A stretch of 11,405 nucleotides of DNA from an uncultured Actinomycetes bacterium (lineage in GTDB: Bacteria > Actinomycetota > Thermoleophilia > Gaiellales > F1-60-MAGs149): contig CAJCBN010000150.1 of NCBI GenBank assembly GCA_903960645.1, positions 1 through 11,405 of the forward strand. Direction: 5' to 3'. This document shows positions 5,538-11,405 of this stretch, piece by piece; position 1 is the stretch's first letter; each line of letters begins with the position of its first letter. Both the position numbers and the translations under genes were made by a program. The notes beneath the pieces are model-generated. The model did no database searches. It was not told the DNA's origin and saw only the letters and a list, made by a program, of their open reading frames with translations.

Positions 5538-6932
5538 CTAGACGTCCTGGACGTCCTGGACCAGCTGCGCAAGGCTCTTGCGCGCGTCGCCGAACAGCAT
5601 GCGGGTCTTCGGATCGTGGAAGAGCATGTTCTCGACGCCAGCGAAGCCCGAGGCCATCGAGCGCTTGAAGACCACGACGTGCTCCGCGCGGTCGACCTCG
5701 AGGATCGGCATCCCGAACAGCGGACTGGACGGATCGTCACGCGCCGCCGGATTGACCACGTCGTTGGCGCCGATCACCAGCACGATGTCGGTCTGCGGGA
5801 AGTCCGGGTTGGCCTCCTCCATCTCCAGCAGCTTGTCGTAAGGCACGTCGGCCTCGGCCAGGAGGACGTTCATGTGCCCGGGCATGCGTCCGGCGACCGG
5901 ATGGATTGCAAAGGTGACCTCGACGCCGCGCTCACCGAGCAGATCGACGAGCTCGCGCACCGGGTGCTGCGCCTGCGCGACGGCCAGTCCGTACCCCGGG
6001 ACGATCACGACTCGGCGGGCGTACACCAGCTGCGCGGCCAGGTCGGCCGGCGCGATCTCGAGCACGGGCAGGGACTCGCCGCGGGCCGCCCCGCCGCCAC
6101 CTGGCGCGCCCCCGCCGAAGGCCCCGAACAGGACGCTGGTCAGTGAGCGATTCATGGCCTTGGACATCAGCTGCGTCAGGAGCGTGCCGCTGGCGCCCAC
6201 GAGGACGCCCGCGATGATCAGCAGCACGTTGCCGAGGGCGAAGCCCGTGGCGGCAGCGGCCAGACCGGTGCACGCGTTGAGGAAGGCGATCACCACTGGC
6301 ATGTCGGCGCCGCCGATCGGCAGCACTGCAGCCGTGCCGAGGACGAGCGCGAGGGCGACGAGGATCCACAGCACCGGATCGCTGATCGCGAGCGACGCCC
6401 AGACGGCAAGGGCCACAATCGCAATCGCGAGGATCGCGTTCACGGCCTTCTGCGCGGGCCACGTGATCGGCCGGCCCGGCAGGAGCTCCTGCAACTTGCC
6501 GAAGGCCACGAGGCTACCGGCGAATGAGACCGAGCCGACGATCGCCGAGAACATCACGGACACCGCTGCGACGCCACCGAGCGAGGTCTCGCCGAGCGCG
6601 CCATGGGCGTGATACTCCGACACGGCGATCAGCGCCGCAGCGCCACCGCCGAGGCCGTTGAGCAGCGCGACGAGCTGCGGCATCGCCGTCATCTGGACCC
6701 GCCGCGCGATGACCGCGCCGATCGAGCCGCCGACGAGCGCGGCGATGATGATCCACGTGTAGTCCACGACGCGCTCATCGGCGACTGTCGCGCCGATGGC
6801 GATGGCCATGCCGAGCGCCGCGACCTGGTTGCCACGGCGCGCGGAGCGCGGCGACGACAGCCACTTGAGGCCGAGGATGAAGCAGAAGGCCGCGACGAGG
6901 TAGGCGAGCTGGATGAGATCGTCCTGCGTCAC
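5538..6932 (-). CDS. pntB: NAD(P) transhydrogenase subunit beta
   Basis: This is the membrane plus NADP(H)-binding subunit of proton-translocating transhydrogenase, which reduces NADP+ with NADH at the expense of the proton gradient. Its 464 residues match the family. Residues about 5-270 form the membrane domain with many hydrophobic helices, including MPQLVALLNG (84-93) and AFLNACTG (216-223). A Gly/Pro-rich linker (270-284) leads to the soluble NADP domain III. That domain has VPGYGLAVAQAQH at 311-323, GRMPGHMNVLLAEA at 348-361, GANDVVNP at 388-395 and KRSMASGFAGVEN at 423-435, all hallmarks. Asn92 stands where E. coli PntB has its channel histidine (His91, from memory). The start overlaps pntAB by 4 nt (ATGA), indicating translational coupling. 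The last codons are a tandem 9-bp repeat giving VQDVQDV. Confidence 0.97.
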   Translation of the reverse strand: MTQDDLIQLAYLVAAFCFILGLKWLSSPRSARRGNQVAALGMAIAIGATVADERVVDYTWIIIAALVGGSIGAVIARRVQMTAMPQLVALLNGLGGGAAALIAVSEYHAHGALGETSLGGVAAVSVMFSAIVGSVSFAGSLVAFGKLQELLPGRPITWPAQKAVNAILAIAIVALAVWASLAISDPVLWILVALALVLGTAAVLPIGGADMPVVIAFLNACTGLAAAATGFALGNVLLIIAGVLVGASGTLLTQLMSKAMNRSLTSVLFGAFGGGAPGGGGAARGESLPVLEIAPADLAAQLVYARRVVIVPGYGLAVAQAQHPVRELVDLLGERGVEVTFAIHPVAGRMPGHMNVLLAEADVPYDKLLEMEEANPDFPQTDIVLVIGANDVVNPAARDDPSSPLFGMPILEVDRAEHVVVFKRSMASGFAGVENMLFHDPKTRMLFGDARKSLAQLVQDVQDV

Positions 6933-7234
6933 TCGTCCCCCTCACGCTTGGGCTCGGGACGCCGCTTGAACATCTGCAGCATGCGGTCGGTGACGACGAA
7001 GCCGCCGACGACGTTGGCCGCGCCGAACGCCACGGCGATGATCCCGCAGACGACCTCGACGGTGCCGCCGGCCGCTGCGCCGAGCACGAGGATCGCGCCG
7101 ACGAGGACGACGCCGTGGATCGCGTTCGTTCCGCTCATCAGCGGCGTGTGCAGCATCTGCGGCACCTTCGAGACCACCTCGATGCCGACCCAGGCGGCCA
7201 GCACGAGGATGACGAGTTCGGTGATGACACCCAT
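6929..7234 (-). CDS. pntAB: NAD(P) transhydrogenase subunit alpha part 2 (membrane)
   Basis: This 101-residue protein is the separate alpha-2 membrane subunit found in three-gene transhydrogenases; in E. coli it is fused to the NAD domain. Three hydrophobic helices fit at about 4-22, 36-55 and 58-81, followed by a charged tail. The conserved segment LHTPLMSGTNAIHG at 28-41 is diagnostic. His40 in the second helix of this subunit replaces the serine of E. coli TNAISG and is probably the proton-channel histidine of this class. The stop of pntAA and the ATG here share one base (TAATG), and the stop here overlaps the pntB start. The three proteins should therefore be made in balance. Confidence 0.95.
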   Translation of the reverse strand: MGVITELVILVLAAWVGIEVVSKVPQMLHTPLMSGTNAIHGVVLVGAILVLGAAAGGTVEVVCGIIAVAFGAANVVGGFVVTDRMLQMFKRRPEPKREGDE

Positions 7235-8385
7235 TACTCCGCCCCTCCCACGCGCGCGAGCTGGTCGCGTACGCGCTCGGAGGTGATCGAGCCGTCGCGC
7301 GCGACGAGCGCGCCGGACACCACCTCGTCATCCCAGTCGGGTGCCAGCACTCCCTCGGGGCAGATCAGCTGCAGGAAGGCGCGTACGTTGGCGGCATAGA
7401 GATCGCTCGCGCTGCCCGGCATGGCCGCGGCGGGGTTCGACGGTCCGAGGATCAGCACACCGGCCCGCTCCACCTCCTCGTCGACACGCGTGCAGGCGCA
7501 GTTCCCGCCGGTGGAGGCCGCGAGGTCGACGATCACGGACCCGCGACGCATGCTCTCGACGGCTGCCTCCGTGACGAGCTCGGGCGCGGTGGCACCCGGT
7601 ATCTGCGCCGTGGCGATGACCACGTCCGCGTCGGCACAGGCCCGGGCCAGCGCCTCCTGCTCGAGTCGGTGCTGCTCCTCGTCGAGGCCGGTCGCGTAGC
7701 CGCCCACCTGCTCCTCGCTGGCGATGTCGATCGCCAGGAAGCGCGCTCCGAGCGACTCAACCTGCTCCTTGACGGCCGGGCGCACGTCGAACGCCGTGAC
7801 GACTGCGCCCAGACGCCGCGCCGTGGCGATCGCCTGCAGGCCCGCCACCCCCGCACCGAGCACCAGTACGTGGCGTGCCTTGATCGTGCCGGCAGCCGTC
7901 ATCAGCAGCGGAAAGAGTCGTGTCGAGCGCTCCGCGGCCAGCAACACCGCGTGGTAGCCGGCGACGGTCGCCTGCGACGAGAGCGCATCCATCGACTGGG
8001 CCCGCGTGATGCGCGGCATGAACTCGAAAGCGAAGATCGCGGCGCCGGAGGTGGCCAGCCGCTGGAGGGCGGTGGGATCGCCCAGCGGATCGTGGAACCC
8101 GATCAGCGTGTGGCGTGCACTCACCGCGCTGGCGAGCTCCGGCGACAGCGCACCGACCGTGGCCAGCACGTCGGCCTGCGCAGCGATGGCCGCGGCGCTC
8201 TCGGCGATCACCGCACCGGCCTCCACGTAGGCGGCGTCGTCGTAGCCGGCCCGGTCGCCGGCACCGTGCTCGACAAGGACGGCGAGCCCGTGCTGGATCA
8301 GCGCAGCAGCTGCCGCCGGCACGAGCGCCACGCGGCGCTCATGCTGCGCGGACTCACGCGGTACCCCGATTGTAGCGACGGCCAT
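7234..8385 (-). CDS. pntAA: NAD(P) transhydrogenase subunit alpha part 1 (NAD domain)
   Basis: This is the soluble NAD(H)-binding domain I of transhydrogenase, docking on the cytoplasmic face of PntAB/PntB. At 383 residues it equals the stand-alone form known from Rhodospirillum rubrum. It resembles alanine dehydrogenase in fold. The N-terminus VATIGVPRE is typical. RITRAQSMDALSSQATVAGY at 125-144 contains the conserved RAQSMDALSSQ loop with the NAD-contacting glutamine. GAGVAGLQAIATARRLGA at 177-194 is the Rossmann dinucleotide loop, ending in FDVRPAVKEQ (199-208), where Asp200 should bind the NAD ribose. Only a modest AAAGG precedes the ATG, spaced 5 nt. The aldolase gene ends 74 nt upstream on the same strand; this gap holds no clear promoter, so read-through from the aldolase gene is possible. 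Confidence 0.96.
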   Translation of the reverse strand: MAVATIGVPRESAQHERRVALVPAAAAALIQHGLAVLVEHGAGDRAGYDDAAYVEAGAVIAESAAAIAAQADVLATVGALSPELASAVSARHTLIGFHDPLGDPTALQRLATSGAAIFAFEFMPRITRAQSMDALSSQATVAGYHAVLLAAERSTRLFPLLMTAAGTIKARHVLVLGAGVAGLQAIATARRLGAVVTAFDVRPAVKEQVESLGARFLAIDIASEEQVGGYATGLDEEQHRLEQEALARACADADVVIATAQIPGATAPELVTEAAVESMRRGSVIVDLAASTGGNCACTRVDEEVERAGVLILGPSNPAAAMPGSASDLYAANVRAFLQLICPEGVLAPDWDDEVVSGALVARDGSITSERVRDQLARVGGAE

Positions 8386-8459
8386 GCGCGCCTTTCGTGC
8401 CCACCGGCAGGTCAGCCGACCCGCCGCTGATCAGATGATGACGAGCCGTACCGTCGGGG

Positions 8460-9209
8460 TCAACGGTTCCAGCGGGGCTGGTCGCGATCGAGCAGGCGCT
8501 TCATCGCGGCGAACAGCGGCGGCGCCTCCTCGTCGGAGTTCTTCTCCCACTGGCTGTTGGTGAGCTGCGCGACCTTCTTCGGTGCCAGCACGAGCTCGTC
8601 GCCCGTGGACTGCGCGAGCACCTGCACCTCGCAGGCGCGCTCCAGAAAGTAGGTACGCAGCCACGCCTGAGCCGGCGTCTTGCCGATCACGATCACGCCG
8701 TGGTTCTGCAGGAAGATCACGTTGGCACCCTTGGCAACGGCCTTGGCGAGCCGGAGGCCCTCGGCGTCGCCCTCGACCTGCCCGCCGTACGAGAGCGTCG
8801 CGACCGTGCCGTAGAAGCTCATCGCGTTCTGCGTGAGGCGCTCGTTGAAGCCACCCTTCGTGCAGGCGACCGCCGATGCGTACGGCATGTGGGTGTGCAT
8901 GATGCAGCGCGCGTCTGGGCGCGCGCGATGCAGCTGCCGGTGGATCTGCATGGCGGTAATGGCGCCGCTGCCCGTGCCGTCCACGACGTTGCCGTCGAGA
9001 TCGACGAGCACGATGTCGCTGGTGCGGGTCTCCGACCAGTGCGGGCCATACGCATTCAGCAGGAAGAGGTCGTCGTGCCCATCGACGGCAAGCGAGAAGT
9101 GGTTGTCGATCGCCTCGTTGTACCCGTGCAGCGCGGAGATGCGAAACAGGGCGACGAGGTCCTCTCGGCCTTGGGCGAGCACGTTCTTGTCAACGGTGGG
9201 GGAAGCCAT
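8460..9209 (-). CDS. Class II aldolase/adducin family protein
   Basis: The 249-residue protein has the zinc-binding alpha/beta fold of the class II aldolase/adducin family, which includes fuculose-phosphate aldolase, ribulose-5-phosphate epimerase and adducin heads. Visible metal ligands are His105 and His107 in MHTHMPYASAVA (104-115) and His170 in LQNHGVIVIG (167-176). The substrate-loop-like NHFSL is at 36-40. The segment before HTH (residues 84-107) aligns without gaps to E. coli FucA; in that alignment the FucA catalytic acid Glu73 corresponds to Ala86 here. A retro-aldol reaction of the FucA type is therefore doubtful, and the specific function is unknown. The ATG has no Shine-Dalgarno but is preceded by a good promoter spaced for a leaderless mRNA. 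It is 43 nt downstream of the protease gene and 74 nt upstream of pntAA, with no obvious metabolic link to either. Confidence 0.88.
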   Translation of the reverse strand: MASPTVDKNVLAQGREDLVALFRISALHGYNEAIDNHFSLAVDGHDDLFLLNAYGPHWSETRTSDIVLVDLDGNVVDGTGSGAITAMQIHRQLHRARPDARCIMHTHMPYASAVACTKGGFNERLTQNAMSFYGTVATLSYGGQVEGDAEGLRLAKAVAKGANVIFLQNHGVIVIGKTPAQAWLRTYFLERACEVQVLAQSTGDELVLAPKKVAQLTNSQWEKNSDEEAPPLFAAMKRLLDRDQPRWNR

Positions 9210-9244
9210 GCGGGCAACCTACCACGCGCTTACGGTCGCGCCAA
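9210..9244 (-). promoter_or_regulatory. Predicted leaderless promoter of the aldolase gene
   Basis: On the minus strand TTGGCG (9244-9239), a 17-nt spacer and TAGGTT (9221-9216, fitting TANNNT) are followed by 6 nt and then the ATG at 9209. This spacing puts the transcription start at or next to the A of the start codon, the layout of leaderless genes common in actinobacteria. The lack of a Shine-Dalgarno agrees. No terminator is seen between the protease stop (9253) and this promoter. Confidence 0.5.
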
Positions 9245-9252
9245 TCGACGCC

Positions 9253-10410
9253 TCAGACGATGAACGGCGCGCACTGCAGCGTCGAGGTGTTGCCGAGCGT
9301 GTCCCTTGACGTCAGGCACCACACGTACGCCCCGTAGGGCAGCCGCGCCGGCACCTGCCAGACGAGGGAGTTCGTGGTGCTGGCGCTCTTGACGGTGGCC
9401 TTCGTGACAAGCCGCTTGAGCACCGTGCCACCACGCGTGCGCCGCACGGTGATCGTCTCCCGCGTCGGCCCGGTCTCGCCGAGGATGCGGTAGGAGAACC
9501 GGACGCGCTCGTTGGCGGCCATGACAGCGCGCGACAGGCGGACGCGCGGTGCGGTCTGATCAGCGGCAGCGGCCCAGGCCGCCTCATCACCAGCGAGGAG
9601 CGGCGTCAGCCAGCCCGTCAGCAGCGCGACGCGGGTGTAGAGGCCGGGGCGGTTGGCCGCGGCACACTCGTAGCCCCACGAGACGATGCCAGCGAGAATC
9701 GTGGCGCCGGCGCCCGACACGACCGTCAACGGGCCGCCGCTATCGCCTTGGCACGTATCGATGCCGCCTTCGACGTAGCCGGCGCAGACCATCGCCTGCG
9801 CCTCGGCGAGCGAGACCTGGGCGCGGCTCGCGCACTCGGCGTCAGAGACGATCGGCACGGTCGCCGACAGCAGCAGGTCGGACCCCGAGCCGGTGCCCGA
9901 CGTCAGCCCCCAGCCGGCGATGCGGGCGCTCACTCCGGCGGCGTAGGCGGCTGCATCAGCCGTCGTCGCCAGCGGCAGCACGGGGTACGGCAGATCCACG
10001 TCGGTCCACAGCAGCGCCGCATCGTTCGGGCCACCCTCGACGCCGCGCGAGCGGTTATAGCCCGGATGCACGACGATTCGCGTCACGGCGAATTGGGTGC
10101 CATCCGAACCCCGCAGATCAGCCCGGCCGGCGACACCCGTCAGCTGCGATGGCCTGATCACCGCACCCTTGTCGATGACGCAGTGCGCCGCCGTCAGCAC
10201 GAAGTGCGGGCCGACGATCGTCCCGCCGCAGGACCACGAGTCGTTCCGACCGACATCGGTCTCGAGGTACACGATCCACGGCATCTCAGCGATCGCGACA
10301 GGCGCGCCCCCGACGATGCGCGTCTGCGGCGCGGCAGCCGTCGCCGCTGCGGCCAGCACCGGCAGCACGGCGAGCACCGCGAACAGGATCAGGAGGCGCA
10401 GTCGAGACAT
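9253..10410 (-). CDS. Secreted trypsin-like serine protease (S1) with C-terminal domain
   Basis: This is an exported endopeptidase of the chymotrypsin fold (family S1A). ATG at 10410 gives 385 residues and begins directly with a signal peptide (MSRLRLLILF, then an alanine-rich hydrophobic run to about 27); the frame is open further upstream but adds only an unlikely extension. Arg31 followed by IVGG (32-35) is a zymogen activation site after a propeptide of only a few residues. The triad is His76 in TAAHC, Asp130 in NDAALL and Ser224 in GDSGGP. Asp218, six residues before Ser224, is at the base of the S1 pocket, predicting cleavage after Lys/Arg. Six cysteines (61/77, 193/209, 220/249) match standard S1 disulfides. 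Residues about 287-385 form a beta-sandwich-like C-terminal domain with Cys365 and Cys380. No Shine-Dalgarno is seen. The substrate is unknown. Confidence 0.93.
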   Translation of the reverse strand: MSRLRLLILFAVLAVLPVLAAAATAAAPQTRIVGGAPVAIAEMPWIVYLETDVGRNDSWSCGGTIVGPHFVLTAAHCVIDKGAVIRPSQLTGVAGRADLRGSDGTQFAVTRIVVHPGYNRSRGVEGGPNDAALLWTDVDLPYPVLPLATTADAAAYAAGVSARIAGWGLTSGTGSGSDLLLSATVPIVSDAECASRAQVSLAEAQAMVCAGYVEGGIDTCQGDSGGPLTVVSGAGATILAGIVSWGYECAAANRPGLYTRVALLTGWLTPLLAGDEAAWAAAADQTAPRVRLSRAVMAANERVRFSYRILGETGPTRETITVRRTRGGTVLKRLVTKATVKSASTTNSLVWQVPARLPYGAYVWCLTSRDTLGNTSTLQCAPFIV

Positions 10411-10413
10411 TGG

Positions 10414-10426
10414 GCGTACTGTACGC
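10414..10426. promoter_or_regulatory. Palindromic divergent promoter core
   Basis: GCGTAC-T-GTACGC is a perfect 6+1+6 palindrome. It yields TACAGT on the minus strand (10423-10418) and TACTGT on the plus strand (10417-10422), both fitting the -10 pattern TANNNT. On the minus strand exactly 7 nt separate it from the protease ATG (10410), again the leaderless spacing. No -35 element is evident for either direction, so this is a tentative call. A regulator site is an alternative reading. Confidence 0.4.
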
Positions 10427-10483
10427 GCCCCAGCGTGCCCGCGGCGGCTGGACGGAAGCCCGATCACCTGCCACGGTGCCGTC

Positions 10484-10645
10484 GTGGCCACCCGCATCCT
10501 CTTCGCCGCCCTCGGGGCGGGCCTGCTCGTCGTCGCCTGGGCGGCCTGGCACGGCGGCCAGCCGATCCCCGCCATTGGCGCCGCCGTGATCGCCCTCTGG
10601 ATGGGGTCGCTGGCGGTCGGCGGACTCCGCCGGCGCTCGCGCTGA
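10484..10645 (+). CDS. Small two-helix membrane protein, unknown function
   Basis: From GTG at 10484 the frame encodes 53 residues: VATRILFAALGAG..., a first hydrophobic helix at about 4-20, a short polar turn WHGGQPIP (23-30), a second helix at about 31-48 and a positively charged tail LRRRSR. The charge pattern suggests both ends face the cytoplasm. The frame is open far upstream, but there it is antisense to the protease. No good Shine-Dalgarno precedes the GTG, so the exact start is uncertain. It lies 37 nt upstream of the recombinase gene on the same strand, possibly co-transcribed. The clean two-helix pattern argues for a real gene, but I do not recognise a family. Confidence 0.55.
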   Translation: MATRILFAALGAGLLVVAWAAWHGGQPIPAIGAAVIALWMGSLAVGGLRRRSR

Positions 10646-10682
10646 GGCAAGAATCACCGCGCCGGCGGCGAAGGAACGGAGC

Positions 10683-11405
10683 GTGACGACGATCGCCGAT
10701 CCGATCGAGCAGCACCTCTCGGCCCTCGCCGCCCGTGGTGCCAGCCCGCAGACGCTGCGCGCCTATCGATCGGACCTGCGCGACTATGCCGACTGGCTGG
10801 AGGCGCGAGGCTCTGAGGCGGCCAGCGCCACGCGGGCCGACGTCCGCGCCTACGCGGCGAACCTCGCCGCGCGGGAACTGGCCGCCACCACCCGTGCCCG
10901 CCGACTGTCTGCCGTTCGGGGCCTGCATCGCCGCCTCGCCGGGGAGGGCGACGGCGATCCCGCCGCCGAGATCCCCGGCCCCAAGCGGCAGCGCCGCCTC
11001 CCCGTGGTGCCGCCCACGCGCGACACCGCCCGCCTGCTCGATCTGGCCTGGCCCGACACGCCGCTCGGCCTGCGCGACCAGGCGCTACTCGAACTTCTCT
11101 ACGGCGCCGGCCTGCGCGCGGCCGAGGCCTGCGCGCTTGATTACAGCAGCCTCGAGGGGCGGACCCTGCGGGTGACCGGCAAGGGCGGCAAGACTCGACT
11201 GCTCCCGATCGGCGAGCCGGCCGCGGATGCCGTCATCGCATGGCTTGCCCGTGGCCGGCCGGAACTGCAGACCGCGGCATCCGCCTCCGCGCTGCTCCTG
11301 ACGGTGCGCGGCAACCGCCTCGATACCTCGGGCGTACGTCGCATCCTCGCCAAACGGCTGCGGGCTGTCGGCCTCGAGCCGCATGGTCCCCACGCGCTTC
11401 GGCAC
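10683..11405 (+). CDS. Xer-type tyrosine recombinase (3' end cut by window)
   Basis: This is a site-specific recombinase of the XerC/XerD type, which resolves chromosome dimers at dif together with FtsK. GTG at 10683 follows AAGGA (10671-10675), 7 nt away. The 241 visible residues hold an N-terminal SAM-like core-binding domain (about 1-90, with SPQTLRAYRSDL at 21-32) and most of the catalytic domain. Arg145 is in YGAGLRAAE (140-148), the beta-hairpin lysine is in GKGGKTR (166-172), and His237/Arg240 are in PHALRH at the very edge. The second His/Trp and the nucleophilic tyrosine, about 30-40 residues further on, are outside the window. Size and motif spacing match XerC/XerD rather than a phage integrase, and no att-like repeat or phage gene is nearby. 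Whether it is XerC or XerD cannot be decided; XerD is the more likely guess. Confidence 0.92.
   Translation, partial: MTTIADPIEQHLSALAARGASPQTLRAYRSDLRDYADWLEARGSEAASATRADVRAYAANLAARELAATTRARRLSAVRGLHRRLAGEGDGDPAAEIPGPKRQRRLPVVPPTRDTARLLDLAWPDTPLGLRDQALLELLYGAGLRAAEACALDYSSLEGRTLRVTGKGGKTRLLPIGEPAADAVIAWLARGRPELQTAASASALLLTVRGNRLDTSGVRRILAKRLRAVGLEPHGPHALRH

Noticed and set aside
10411..10650. N-terminal extension of the protease frame
   Set aside because: The ATG at 10410 begins directly with a good signal peptide; upstream residues are polar, would block export, and overlap the small membrane protein gene on the other strand.
10683..11405. Tyrosine recombinase as the integrase of a mobile element
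   Set aside because: Length and motif spacing fit housekeeping XerC/XerD; no att-like repeats, tRNA gene, phage or cargo genes are visible. The missing right flank limits this judgement.

Overview
The window is GC-rich chromosomal DNA, most likely from an actinobacterium. Its gene content and style suggest the Thermoleophilia/Solirubrobacterales type: a three-subunit proton-translocating transhydrogenase of the Thermus/actinobacterial kind, a short Orn/Lys/Arg decarboxylase, secreted proteins with C-terminal beta-sandwich domains, GTG starts, and start codons that look leaderless. The taxonomic placement is inferred from gene style, not from a search. It reads as ordinary housekeeping and central-metabolism chromosome, not as a mobile island. 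I found no CRISPR array, RNA gene, insertion sequence or prophage.

Layout, left to right. A 3'-truncated dtd gene (D-aminoacyl-tRNA deacylase, minus strand) is divergent from an Orn/Lys/Arg decarboxylase (plus), whose leader can form two hairpins. A strong bidirectional terminator at 1977-2002 separates the decarboxylase from a convergent gene for a secreted protein with repeated cysteine modules. That gene is divergent from malate synthase (aceB, plus). A perfect 12-bp inverted repeat lies directly upstream of aceB, and the stop codon of aceB is buried in a perfect 14-bp-arm hairpin.

From 10410 down to 5059 six minus-strand genes follow each other: a secreted trypsin-like protease, a class II aldolase/adducin-family protein, pntAA, pntAB, pntB and a PaaI-like hotdog thioesterase. 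The three pnt genes overlap by 1 and 4 nt and encode the membrane transhydrogenase that uses the proton gradient to make NADPH from NADH. The thioesterase starts 17 nt after pntB. The aldolase gene appears to have its own leaderless promoter, so the protease and the downstream genes are probably separate transcripts.

At the right end a small two-helix membrane protein gene and a Xer-type tyrosine recombinase gene (cut by the window edge at its HxLRH motif) run on the plus strand. They diverge from the protease gene around a 13-bp palindrome that offers a -10-like hexamer on each strand.

No clearly new multi-gene system is visible. The observations most worth a second look are the aceB operator-like palindrome, the secreted protein with four copies of a 13-residue Cys-x11-Cys module, the palindromic divergent promoter, the class II aldolase that lacks the usual catalytic glutamate, and the position of the proton-channel histidine in the transhydrogenase.
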